A stretch of 17,558 nucleotides of DNA from Actinomycetota bacterium (lineage in GTDB: Bacteria > Actinomycetota > Acidimicrobiia > Acidimicrobiales > Ilumatobacteraceae). The position numbers and the translations under genes are program-made. The notes under the pieces are model-generated. The model had not been told where the DNA came from. It made no database searches and was given only the letters and a program-made list of their open reading frames with translations. Below, one piece after another: positions 1 to 6,415 of the stretch. Location of the stretch: assembly GCA_009705865.1 (NCBI GenBank), contig WLSJ01000018.1, positions 1 through 17,558 of the forward strand, written 5' to 3'. How positions within the stretch are numbered: the first letter of the stretch is position 1; the number at the start of each line of letters is the position of its first letter.

Positions 1-432
1 AGAGCTAGCAACAGTGCTTGGAACTAAGGACGATTTTGCAATGGAATATGTCTTTGCAAGGACTAGAGATGCAAAAGCCAACGGAAAAAGCGTCAATGAA
101 TCAAGTTCGCGAGCCATGCCAATCAATACAAGTGCTCGCAATACTGCGACCAGTAATACAACCATTCGCTGTCCACCGCGCATGCGATCAACGAGAGGTC
201 CGACAAATGGGGCCACGATGGCAAACGGCGCCATGCTGACTGCCAGAAACAAAATGACTTTGGTTCGAGCGGCGTCAGGACTAATTGACAAAAACAAGGA
301 ATCAGCAAGCGCAAGCGTCATGGCGGTCTCGCCTGCGACCATTAGTGAATGTGTGCGAGACAGTCTCTGAAACGGACTAACAGGGGGTAATCCGCCGTTC
401 TCTAATGATTCCCTTTTGCGCCGCGTGACCAC
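1..432 (-). CDS. MFS transporter, N-terminal part (cut by left edge)
   Basis: The reverse strand has an open frame running off the left edge, 144 codons from a GTG at 432. After a polar N-terminus of about 25 residues come hydrophobic segments near residues 30-50, 59-81 and 90-105. Between them is GPLVDRMRGGQR (residues 78-89), which matches the motif A loop of the major facilitator superfamily (G-x-x-x-D-R-x-G-x-R). The substrate cannot be told from this fragment. The frame is the same as regX3, and only 9 bp separate the regX3 stop from this GTG, so it is probably the last gene of the phoU-senX3-regX3 transcript. An ATG at 342 is an alternative start, but it falls at the beginning of the first membrane segment. 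No clear Shine-Dalgarno is seen. Family assignment is fairly sure; function is unknown. Confidence 0.72.
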   Translation of the reverse strand, partial: MVTRRKRESLENGGLPPVSPFQRLSRTHSLMVAGETAMTLALADSLFLSISPDAARTKVILFLAVSMAPFAIVAPFVGPLVDRMRGGQRMVVLLVAVLRALVLIGMARELDSLTLFPLAFASLVLAKTYSIAKSSLVPSTVASS

Positions 433-441
433 GCAGCGATA

Positions 442-1167
442 CTACGCCGTGCGTTGTTTGTCGTACTTGTATCCGAGACCACGAATTGTGACAATGCGCG
501 TTGGATTAGCTGGATCATCTTCAATTTTTGACCGCAAACGCTTGATATGGACATCAAGCGTTTTCGTGTCACCCACGTAATCACTGCCCCACACTCGATC
601 AATCAGGGTCTCGCGTGGCAACACACGCCCAGCGTTGGCGAGCAAAATGTGCAGCAATTCAAATTCCTTCAGGGGCAAAGCTTGCGCCTCACCACGAATA
701 ATGACTTCGTGTTGGTCAGGGTCAAGAGCAACGTCGCCTACTTCAATTGCAGAACCAGATAGTTCGCCACCTCGATCATTTGGTACACGCCGCATGACTG
801 CGCGCATGCGTGCAGTCAATTCACGAAGTCTGTATGGCTTTGTGACGTAATCATCTGCGCCAACTTCAAGTCCGACAACAGTGTCAATTTCTGCACCCTT
901 AGCTGTGACCATGATGATGGGCGTCAAGGTCTTTTTGCGTAATTGACGACAAACATCAATACCAGACATTTTCGGCAACATCACATCGAGGAGCACTAGA
1001 TCTGGCTGAACAAGATCAAACATTTCAAGTGCCTGCAAACCATCACGAGCTACTTCTACACGAAAGCCTTCACGCTTTAGCCCAACTTGTAATGCCTCGA
1101 TAAAAGACTCTTCGTCTTCCACCACCAACACCGTTGGGATACCTGCTGCTGTCCGTGCGTTCACCAT
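442..1167 (-). CDS. regX3: OmpR-family phosphate response regulator RegX3
   Basis: A 241-residue response regulator. The receiver domain (about residues 12-125) has acidic pocket residues D18/E19, phospho-acceptor D61 in LLDVMLP, T88 and K110 in the VTKP motif. The C-terminal winged helix (about 140-238) ends in the typical TIRGLGYKYD. The receiver text around IIMVTAKGAEIDTVVGLEVGADDYVTKP (broken here only by residue numbering 84-111) closely resembles mycobacterial RegX3. RegX3 proteins bind direct-repeat PHO boxes and activate phosphate-starvation genes when phosphorylated by SenX3. The gene follows senX3 by 16 bp and is followed by an MFS gene after 9 bp. About ten extra residues precede the usual RegX3 N-terminus; the annotated ATG has only a weak ribosome site, so the exact start is less certain than the identity. 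Confidence 0.93.
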   Translation of the reverse strand: MVNARTAAGIPTVLVVEDEESFIEALQVGLKREGFRVEVARDGLQALEMFDLVQPDLVLLDVMLPKMSGIDVCRQLRKKTLTPIIMVTAKGAEIDTVVGLEVGADDYVTKPYRLRELTARMRAVMRRVPNDRGGELSGSAIEVGDVALDPDQHEVIIRGEAQALPLKEFELLHILLANAGRVLPRETLIDRVWGSDYVGDTKTLDVHIKRLRSKIEDDPANPTRIVTIRGLGYKYDKQRTA

Positions 1168-1183
1168 ACGTATCCATAGTGGC

Positions 1184-2296
1184 TCATACTGACCTCAAAA
1201 CACGCGGTATCTGCAAGATAAACGTCGAACCTTCACCTTCCCGAGACCGTACGTTCACCTCCCCGCCATGATTGGTGGCCACATGGCGCACAATGGAGAG
1301 GCCGAGGCCGGTTCCACCGGTTGCTCGATTTCGAGCGCGATCGACCCGATAGAAGCGTTCAAAGATGCGATCAACGCTGTCTGCCGGAATTCCGATGCCT
1401 CGATCTTCTACTTCGACTGACACCGTTGTGTCTGAGGTGACTACACGAACATCCACTTGATGAGTTTCGTCACTATATTTCACAGCGTTCTCGACCAGGT
1501 TTGCGATAGCAGAAACAAGCTGGAAGAAATCACCAGAAATAATTGCTACACCCTTTTCTGATTTCACCATCAACGGCACACCCTTGCGCATTGCAATTGG
1601 TGCAACGCGCTCAATAGATTCTGCAACAACATCTGCCATATCGACGTCTGTTTTCAACATCTCGCCGCCCAATTCGATGCGTGACAGTTCAAGCAAGTCG
1701 TCGATCGTGCGAGACATGCGCTGAGCCTCGATCACCATGCGGCCAGTCAGACGAAGCACTAACTCATCGTCAGTTTCACCCTCAATAGTTTCTGCAAGAA
1801 CAGAAATAGCACCTACTGGTGTTTTGAGTTCATGGCTAACGTTTGCAACAAAGTCGGTACGTACTTGGTCAATGCGCCAACGCTCGGTGACATCATCCAT
1901 AATCGCAACTGCTCCACCATCGGCAAGCGGAATTGCTCGCACCTCAAGCACCCGTTGAGGTGGGCCAGCTAATTGAATTTGTTCTCGACTTTCAAGTCCG
2001 CGCAATGCCAGGACTAGTAACCGCTCTGCCGCGACTTCAACCAGAACATCTGCATGTCGAGCACCAGCTATAGACGTTGCAACGGTATTGCGAAATCGTT
2101 CTTGGCCATCTGCAAGAAGAACAACTATCCCCATTGGCAGCGCGTCTAAAAGAATTCGTATCTCGGCTTCGGAGTCGATGACCGGAGCATCCTCTGTCAC
2201 AACTGCCGGAGTTACTTTTTGCGCTACGCGAGTTCGGTCGCGAACAATGAACCCGACGCCTACTCCGAGTATGACGCCAGCAATCAACAGCCACAT
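1184..2296 (-). CDS. senX3: Phosphate sensor histidine kinase SenX3
   Basis: A 370-residue kinase with one N-terminal membrane helix (residues 2-17), a PAS-like segment (about 45-140) and a HisKA/HATPase core. The H-box is FVANVSHELKTPVGA with phospho-accepting H155. The N-box is ANLVENAVKYS with N266 and N270. The G1 box is DRGIGIP (298-304), the F-box FERFYRVD, and the G2 box GGTGLGLS (327-334). These motifs match mycobacterial SenX3 and PhoR-type kinases, which sense phosphate sufficiency through PhoU and the Pst transporter. There is no large extracellular domain, as in that family. The gene lies 21 bp after phoU and 16 bp before regX3 on the same strand, so the three are almost certainly cotranscribed. 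The ATG at 2296 is the first start after an in-frame stop, but no good Shine-Dalgarno is visible. Confidence 0.93.
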   Translation of the reverse strand: MWLLIAGVILGVGVGFIVRDRTRVAQKVTPAVVTEDAPVIDSEAEIRILLDALPMGIVVLLADGQERFRNTVATSIAGARHADVLVEVAAERLLVLALRGLESREQIQLAGPPQRVLEVRAIPLADGGAVAIMDDVTERWRIDQVRTDFVANVSHELKTPVGAISVLAETIEGETDDELVLRLTGRMVIEAQRMSRTIDDLLELSRIELGGEMLKTDVDMADVVAESIERVAPIAMRKGVPLMVKSEKGVAIISGDFFQLVSAIANLVENAVKYSDETHQVDVRVVTSDTTVSVEVEDRGIGIPADSVDRIFERFYRVDRARNRATGGTGLGLSIVRHVATNHGGEVNVRSREGEGSTFILQIPRVLRSV

Positions 2297-2317
2297 ACTG
2301 ATGCCAAACTGGCAGTC

Positions 2318-3055
2318 TTAACTTTCGTTGACTTTGATGAAAGGAATTCCATCTGTATCGTCTTCGCCAGATTTCTCGCGGAAACGTGCGGCACCTTTAT
2401 GTTCAGGTAGCCAACCGGTAACCAAGTACCGAACGCGCTCGCCAATGTTCACAGCGTGATCACCGATTCGTTCATAGAAGCGCGCAACAACTGCTAACTG
2501 AATAGCAACTTGCAGATCAATTGCATTTTCAGAATGGCTTTCAAGAATGGCTTGAACAAACTCGCGCTGCAAACTGTCGAGATATGAGTCCATGTCGTCA
2601 ATTGCTGCTGCCTTTGACGCGTCATTCTCTTCGAATGCCTCTAGAGCTGATTCCCATAGTTGTTCTGCTTGCTCACCCATGCGAGCAATAAGGCCACGCA
2701 ATCTTGGGTCAAGTTCGTGCCCGTAAATTCTGCGAGCAGCTTTACAAATATTGACTGCCAAGTCAGCAGAGCGTTCAATTTCGGCAATCATCTTTACAAC
2801 AGAAACCACTTGACGTAAGTCGCCAGCTACTGGAGCTTGTAGGGCCAAGATTTGGTAACAGCGCTCTTCAAGATCTAGCGACAATGCGTCAATCTCATCA
2901 TCAAACTGAATGAGAGCATCGGCGCCTTCAAGGTCGCCATTCAAGATGACTGCAGTTGCACGAGGAATGGCTTCAATAACGGATGCTGCCAATCGCACAA
3001 GTTCAGTGCGTACATCTTCTAGCTGTTGGTGAAAACCTTTGCGAAGCTCGTCCAT
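2318..3055 (-). CDS. phoU: Phosphate signalling protein PhoU
   Basis: A 245-residue all-helical protein with the two-fold PhoU repeat. Each half carries the metal-binding signature: ERSADLAVNI (residues 94-103) and ERIGDHAVNIGE (195-206). PhoU is known as the negative modulator that links Pst transporter status to the SenX3/PhoR-type kinase. The start is supported by a strong GAGGAGG ribosome site four bases before the ATG. It heads a phoU-senX3-regX3 cluster, placing the adaptor with the two-component system it controls; no pst genes are in the window. A polar C-terminal tail of about 25 residues follows the second repeat. The promoter in front has a clear PHO-box-like repeat, suggesting autoregulation by RegX3. 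Confidence 0.95.
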   Translation of the reverse strand: MDELRKGFHQQLEDVRTELVRLAASVIEAIPRATAVILNGDLEGADALIQFDDEIDALSLDLEERCYQILALQAPVAGDLRQVVSVVKMIAEIERSADLAVNICKAARRIYGHELDPRLRGLIARMGEQAEQLWESALEAFEENDASKAAAIDDMDSYLDSLQREFVQAILESHSENAIDLQVAIQLAVVARFYERIGDHAVNIGERVRYLVTGWLPEHKGAARFREKSGEDDTDGIPFIKVNES

Positions 3056-3059
3056 GATT

Positions 3060-3066
3060 CCTCCTC
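3060..3066 (-). promoter_or_regulatory. Strong ribosome binding site of phoU
   Basis: The minus strand reads GAGGAGG followed by AATC and the phoU ATG. This is the strongest Shine-Dalgarno in the phosphate block; senX3, regX3 and ppk have weak or no such sites. Confidence 0.75.
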
Positions 3067-3100
3067 GAAAAATAACTAGTTACGACTGACACAACGGTAG

Positions 3101-3149
3101 GAACGCGTGTGTGAACTGCAGTCTCTCATAATATGAACGGAAAATGAAC
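3101..3149 (-). promoter_or_regulatory. PHO-box-like direct repeats upstream of phoU
   Basis: On the minus strand GTTCA units begin at 3149 (GTTCATTTTCC), 3138 (GTTCATATTAT) and 3116 (GTTCACACACG). These are offsets 0, 11 and 33, so they keep an 11-bp register with one degenerate unit between. A further GTTC begins at 3104, one base out of register. Actinobacterial PhoP/RegX3 operators are built of 11-nt direct repeat units whose conserved first seven bases are close to GTTCACC, so this fits well. The site precedes the phoU-senX3-regX3 cluster and implies autoregulation; binding itself is inferred. Confidence 0.7.
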
Positions 3150-3156
3150 TTGTCAC
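3128..3156 (-). promoter_or_regulatory. Sigma70-type promoter of phoU-senX3-regX3
   Basis: On the minus strand GTGACA (3156-3151, five of six to TTGACA) is separated by exactly 17 bp from TATTAT (3133-3128). Transcription would start near 3121, leaving a leader of about 65 nt with a strong ribosome site. The two best PHO repeat units fill the -35/-10 spacer. Confidence 0.6.
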
Positions 3157-3165
3157 CCCGGTGCT

Positions 3166-5238
3166 CTAAGAATTCTCTGCCTTGGGTACTCCCAATTTCA
3201 ACTGTGATTCAGAGTCCCGTTGATGAATGCGATATTGGGCGTCGGTAGCAGGGACATATTCTGTCGGCCCCACGCGTCGCCAGTCCCCTTCCCGATTCAT
3301 CTCAAATGCCACCACATCGTCAGCCAAAAGAGTGGCAAAGACTTCTTCAATCCAGGCGCGATGTTTCGGATGTTCAACAGGTATCAGCACTTCGACTCTC
3401 TTATCTAGATTGCGTGGCATGAGGTCTGCAGAACCGATGTAATAGACAGGTCCATTGTCTTGACCACCGTGTGCGAAGTGATACATACGGGAATGTTCTA
3501 GGTACCTTCCCAATACGGATCTGATGCGCATTGTTTTTCCGTGTTCAGAACTGGGTCGAATGCAACAGATTCCACGAACAATGAGATCAATCTGCACTCC
3601 GGCTTCACTTGCTTGGTACAGCAAATCAATCATGTCTGCATCAGCTAAACCGTTGATTTTGATCACGATATGACCCTCAGAACCAAAAGTAATTTCATGT
3701 TTGATCAACTGTTCCATCTTGGAACGTAAGTACCGTGGCGCAACAATTAATCTGCTGTAATCATGATCACGGCCAAATCCGGTGAGCGAATTAAACAAGT
3801 GAGAAACATCATCACCAATCTTTTCATCACAGGTAAACAAGCCAATATCTTCATAGGTGCGGGCTGTTTTTGAGTTGTAGTTACCGGTACCTACATGGAC
3901 ATATCGACGCAAACCGGACTCTTCTTGACGAACTACAAGTACACATTTGCAATGAGTTTTGAGCCCAACCACGCCATAGACCACATGAACACCTGCACGC
4001 TCTAATTCTTTTGCCCAATTCACATTGACTGCTTCGTCAAAGCGTGCTGTGAGTTCAATAAGAACAACAACTTGTTTGCCGAGTTCGGCAGCTTTTATGA
4101 GACTTCGAGCGATAGGTGAATCACCAGATGTGCGATACAAAGTGATTTTGATTCCTTGTACTCGTGGATCATTTGCAGCTTGTTCAAGAAACTCTTCTGT
4201 TGATGACGAAAAAGACTCATAAGGATGATGCACGAGCAGGTCGCGTTGGCGTAAAACACTAAACATGGACTGATCGTTACCGTCAGCTGCTGCCAAACGA
4301 CCCGCAGTGACGGATCGCCAGGGAGAATCTTTTAGTTCTGGCTCATCAAGGCCATGCAGTTCCCACAGACACGACAATGCAAGAGGAGCAGTGTGGAATG
4401 ACACATCTGCACTTTCCAGATCAAGTTCTTCGAGCAACATTTCAAGAACGTCAGGGTTGATGTGATGATCAACTTCAAGACGTACCGCACGACCAAAACG
4501 ACGGCGACGCAATTCCATTTCAACAGCGACAAGCAAGTCGTCTGCATCTTCATCGTCAAGTGTGAGGTCTGCATTGCGAGTAACCCTGAATGCACTGGCA
4601 TGAACGATGTCCATGCCAACAAACAAGTCAGAAATATGTGCTGCAATGACATCTTCAATCAAGACATATCGGCCTTCAGACATCTTCTGAAAACGCTTGA
4701 GAAATGTAGGGATTTTTACGCGGGCAAATCGCTGCTCGCCCGTAGAAGAATCGCGCACCAACACTCCAAGGCTGATCGCCATGTTGGAGATATACGGGAA
4801 TGGATGAGACGGATCAACAGCTAGTGGTGTGAGCACGGGAAACAATTGACGCTCAAAGAATTCTTTCATCTGAACGCGTTCTTCATCCGTAGTGTCTGCC
4901 CAACGACACACATCCACCCCGTGCGTGGCTAACTTCGGAAGCAATTCCCCCAGCAGGATGTCTTCTTGTTCGGAAACTAAGAAATCAACTCGGTGACCGA
5001 TCTCTTTGAGTTGACGTTTCGGTGAGAGTCCATCTGATGAGCGTGAATGGACATCGGCTGCAACTTGACCCTTGAGCGCAGCGACTCGCACCTGGAAAAA
5101 TTCATCAAGATTCGAAGAAAAAATGGCACAAAATTTAATTCGCTCAAGCAGCGGAACTGACTTTTCTCGAGCAAGAGCCAATACTCGTTCATTGAAATCG
5201 AGCCAACTCAGTTCTCGGTTGCCAATAAGACGACTCAT
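3166..5238 (-). CDS. ppk: Polyphosphate kinase (PPK1)
   Basis: A 690-residue protein of normal PPK1 length. It makes polyphosphate from ATP reversibly through a phospho-histidine. The N-terminal domain starts NRELSWLDFNERVL and contains SSNLDEFF (residues 41-48). In the catalytic core the autophosphorylated histidine is H448 in HVGTGNYN, and the second essential histidine is H582 in LEHSR. R369 and R399 (KITLYRT, ELTARFDE) keep the 30-residue spacing of the Mg/phosphate-binding arginines of E. coli PPK. The conserved DKRVEVLIPV lies near the C-terminus (612-621). It lies upstream of phoU on the same strand with a 110-bp gap that holds the phoU promoter. There is no Shine-Dalgarno before the ATG, but TACCCT ends 8 bases upstream, so the mRNA may be leaderless. 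In mycobacteria ppk1 expression is linked to SenX3-RegX3, consistent with this neighbourhood. Confidence 0.97.
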   Translation of the reverse strand: MSRLIGNRELSWLDFNERVLALAREKSVPLLERIKFCAIFSSNLDEFFQVRVAALKGQVAADVHSRSSDGLSPKRQLKEIGHRVDFLVSEQEDILLGELLPKLATHGVDVCRWADTTDEERVQMKEFFERQLFPVLTPLAVDPSHPFPYISNMAISLGVLVRDSSTGEQRFARVKIPTFLKRFQKMSEGRYVLIEDVIAAHISDLFVGMDIVHASAFRVTRNADLTLDDEDADDLLVAVEMELRRRRFGRAVRLEVDHHINPDVLEMLLEELDLESADVSFHTAPLALSCLWELHGLDEPELKDSPWRSVTAGRLAAADGNDQSMFSVLRQRDLLVHHPYESFSSSTEEFLEQAANDPRVQGIKITLYRTSGDSPIARSLIKAAELGKQVVVLIELTARFDEAVNVNWAKELERAGVHVVYGVVGLKTHCKCVLVVRQEESGLRRYVHVGTGNYNSKTARTYEDIGLFTCDEKIGDDVSHLFNSLTGFGRDHDYSRLIVAPRYLRSKMEQLIKHEITFGSEGHIVIKINGLADADMIDLLYQASEAGVQIDLIVRGICCIRPSSEHGKTMRIRSVLGRYLEHSRMYHFAHGGQDNGPVYYIGSADLMPRNLDKRVEVLIPVEHPKHRAWIEEVFATLLADDVVAFEMNREGDWRRVGPTEYVPATDAQYRIHQRDSESQLKLGVPKAENS

Positions 5239-5246
5239 GCGAAATA

Positions 5247-5309
5247 AGGGTAGTAAGCAGAACTGACGACACGGGATAGTTCACTCATGGAGTTCGTCAT
5301 TTGTTCACG
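5247..5309 (-). promoter_or_regulatory. Candidate ppk promoter with PHO-like repeats
   Basis: GTTC units on the plus strand start at 5279 (GTTCACT), 5292 (GTTCGTC) and 5303 (GTTCACG); the last two are exactly 11 bp apart. They lie 41-71 bp upstream of the ppk ATG, in opposite orientation to the gene. TACCCT (minus strand, 5252-5247) could be a -10 for a leaderless transcript. No -35 is evident, which would suit an activator-dependent promoter. This is inference from pattern only. Confidence 0.4.
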
Positions 5310-5343
5310 CAGATGTTGTATCAGTGTTACCCACGACCTCGAA

Positions 5344-5610
5344 TTAGAACTCGTAGTCAGGGTCGCCCATGTCCCATTCAATGGAAATGAGCTCGCGCTC
5401 AGCATCGCGAACGATGCGCGCCATGTTGCGGCGAAATTGTGGATCATCTCGAGGAAGAAGAACGAGACGTGCCAATACTCGCGAACGAAATTCGTCGAGA
5501 ACTGTCTGATCGCCCCAGTCTGCATAGACCTCCCAATGTGGAGACACAGCACCAAGAAATGCGATGCGGGCATGGGCTTTCGGGGCCTGAGGAATCTGGA
5601 TATCTGTCAT
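5344..5610 (-). CDS. Conserved-looking small protein of unknown function
   Basis: An 88-residue protein that I do not recognise. It is soluble, with no signal peptide or membrane helix. The first 20 residues are proline/alanine-rich. The middle is HWEVYADWGDQTVLDEF (about residues 25-41), followed by a probably helical Arg-rich stretch (42-72) and a very acidic tail, EWDMGDPDYEF. I chose the ATG at 5610 because GGAG sits five bases upstream; a TTG at 5667 would add 19 residues but has no ribosome site. The next gene on the strand, ppk, starts 105 bp downstream, and a PHO-like repeat pair precedes the start, so a link to phosphate metabolism is a guess from context. Coding status is supported by codon-like composition and the ribosome site. 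Confidence 0.62.
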   Translation of the reverse strand: MTDIQIPQAPKAHARIAFLGAVSPHWEVYADWGDQTVLDEFRSRVLARLVLLPRDDPQFRRNMARIVRDAERELISIEWDMGDPDYEF

Positions 5611-5638
5611 GGTGTCTCCGGACTGCAATGCGATGGTT

Positions 5639-5662
5639 GCAATATGTGAATCAATAGCGAAC
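5639..5662 (-). promoter_or_regulatory. Candidate PHO-like repeat pair before the small unknown gene
   Basis: On the minus strand GTTCGCTATTG (from 5662) is followed at 11 bp by ATTCACATATT (from 5651), then a possible -10 (CATATT 5646-5641 or TATTGC 5644-5639). The arrangement of repeat, repeat and -10 matches that at the phoU promoter, but the match to GTTCACC is weaker. It lies 29 bp upstream of the ATG at 5610. Confidence 0.35.
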
Positions 5663-5743
5663 TCCAAACAGCCTATCGGGGCACTCGCGTGACGACTTCT
5701 GAGCGTTTTTAGCCTGTTTTTGAGCCTTTTCTGAGACCAGCCC

Positions 5744-5752
5744 TGTGGATAA
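5744..5752 (-). promoter_or_regulatory. Single consensus DnaA box
   Basis: The minus strand reads TTATCCACA, the strict DnaA-box consensus, within the 290-bp region between the divergent small gene and whiB. It is isolated: no cluster, no AT-rich unwinding element and no dnaA/dnaN neighbours are seen, so this is not an origin. It may be a regulatory site or chance. Confidence 0.4.
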
Positions 5753-5759
5753 CTGGAAT

Positions 5760-5777
5760 CTTTACCAAACCTTTACC
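5760..5777 (+). repeat. 11-bp-spaced direct repeat CTTTACC upstream of whiB
   Basis: CTTTACC begins at 5760 and again at 5771, an exact 11-bp period like that of PHO boxes, with five of seven bases of GTTCACC. The rest of 5663-5821 holds T-rich runs (5705-5730) but no gene I can support. Confidence 0.35.
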
Positions 5778-5821
5778 TGACCCGACGGCATAGGGCTTCA
5801 CGCGCGTGCTTGACTGGAATT

Positions 5822-5836
5822 GCGGGAACTTCCCGC
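5822..5836. repeat. Perfect 15-bp inverted repeat upstream of whiB
   Basis: GCGGGAACTTCCCGC has two perfect 7-bp arms around one central base. It ends 64 bp before the chosen whiB start. TTGACT (5810-5815) just upstream could be a -35, which would put the repeat in the spacer, but no good -10 follows. Probably an operator. Confidence 0.55.
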
Positions 5837-5870
5837 CATGACTCGGCGTCACACAGATACCGAACCAAGA

Positions 5871-5887
5871 GCACCTGTTACAGGTGC
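5871..5887. repeat. Perfect 17-bp inverted repeat just before the whiB ribosome site
   Basis: GCACCTGTTACAGGTGC has two perfect 8-bp arms around a single T. It ends four bases before the GAGGA ribosome site (5891-5895) of whiB. It can act as a DNA operator; as RNA it would have too tight a loop for a fully paired hairpin, though a slightly opened one is possible. Confidence 0.6.
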
Positions 5888-5900
5888 AGCGAGGACAGCC

Positions 5901-6191
5901 ATGAAAATACAACTCCAAGTCACGAGTGCACCAGTCACGAACGTTCCGTTCGACGACTCCCCAACATCCTGGATGGGCGATGGCAACTGCCGCAATTACC
6001 CCCCAGCAACATTTTTTCCGTCTGACGGCGTCGGGGTCGACCGTGCTCGGGCCATTTGCAAAGGATGCCCTGTCAGCAACACATGTCTTGAATACGCACT
6101 AGCTGAGCGCATTGACCACGGCGTGTGGGGCGGTTGTAGCGAGCGCGAGCGTCGCAGAATCTTGAAGAGGCGCCGCGGTATCGCGGTCTAG
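5901..6191 (+). CDS. WhiB-family Fe-S transcriptional regulator
   Basis: With the ATG at 5901 this is a 96-residue WhiB-like protein. Four cluster cysteines are C30, C53, C56 and C62 (C-x22-C-x2-C-x5-C). The following turn is GVWGG (residues 74-78), then SERERRR and a basic tail (ILKRRRG) that contacts DNA. An unusual fifth cysteine (C79) follows the GVWGG turn. WhiB proteins hold an O2/NO-sensitive [4Fe-4S] cluster and usually act with the primary sigma factor. I chose this start because GAGGA lies five bases upstream; an in-frame ATG at 5838 would add 21 residues but would place both upstream inverted repeats in or against the coding region. The subgroup is not one I can name. It converges on tatA with 3 bp between stops. 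Confidence 0.88.
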   Translation: MKIQLQVTSAPVTNVPFDDSPTSWMGDGNCRNYPPATFFPSDGVGVDRARAICKGCPVSNTCLEYALAERIDHGVWGGCSERERRRILKRRRGIAV

Positions 6192-6194
6192 CCC

Positions 6195-6368
6195 TTACTT
6201 CGAATCAGACGAAGAGTCGTCAGACTTACCTTCGTCCATTGCCTTCTTGAACTCTTTTTGAGCTGAACCAAGGTTCTTGGCGAGCTTTGGCAGTTGTGCA
6301 CCACCGAAAAGCACCAGCACGACAACTAGAACGATAATGAGCTCTGGGCCTTCGAGAAACGAAATCAT
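6195..6368 (-). CDS. tatA: Sec-independent (Tat) protein translocase subunit TatA/E
   Basis: A 57-residue protein with the standard TatA layout: a short N-terminal hydrophobic helix (about residues 8-21), the FGGAQLP hinge, an amphipathic helix LAKNLGSAQKEFKKAMDE, and a Ser/Asp-rich tail. TatA oligomerises to form the pore for folded, twin-arginine substrates. The start is ATG 6368, giving MISFLEGPELI; AGGA lies two bases upstream, rather close. An upstream TTG-type start would add 14 residues not typical of the family. tatB and tatC are not in the window. Its 3' end is 3 bp from that of whiB, and its 5' end is 47 bp from the divergent formiminotransferase-like gene. Confidence 0.92.
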   Translation of the reverse strand: MISFLEGPELIIVLVVVLVLFGGAQLPKLAKNLGSAQKEFKKAMDEGKSDDSSSDSK

Positions 6369-6415
6369 GTTCCTGACGGTAGCAGGGCGGGGCACATCTT
6401 TGGTAAGCACGAAGG

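Noticed and set aside
14..370. A 118-codon plus-strand open frame at the left edge
   Set aside because: The reverse strand reads as an MFS transporter with motif A and membrane helices; the plus frame has no such features.
3154..3163. CACCCCGGTG as a terminator after ppk
   Set aside because: The stem is only 4 bp with a 2-base loop and no T-run; it also overlaps the phoU -35 region.
5744..5752. Replication origin at the DnaA box
   Set aside because: Only one box, no AT-rich unwinding region, and none of the genes usual around oriC.
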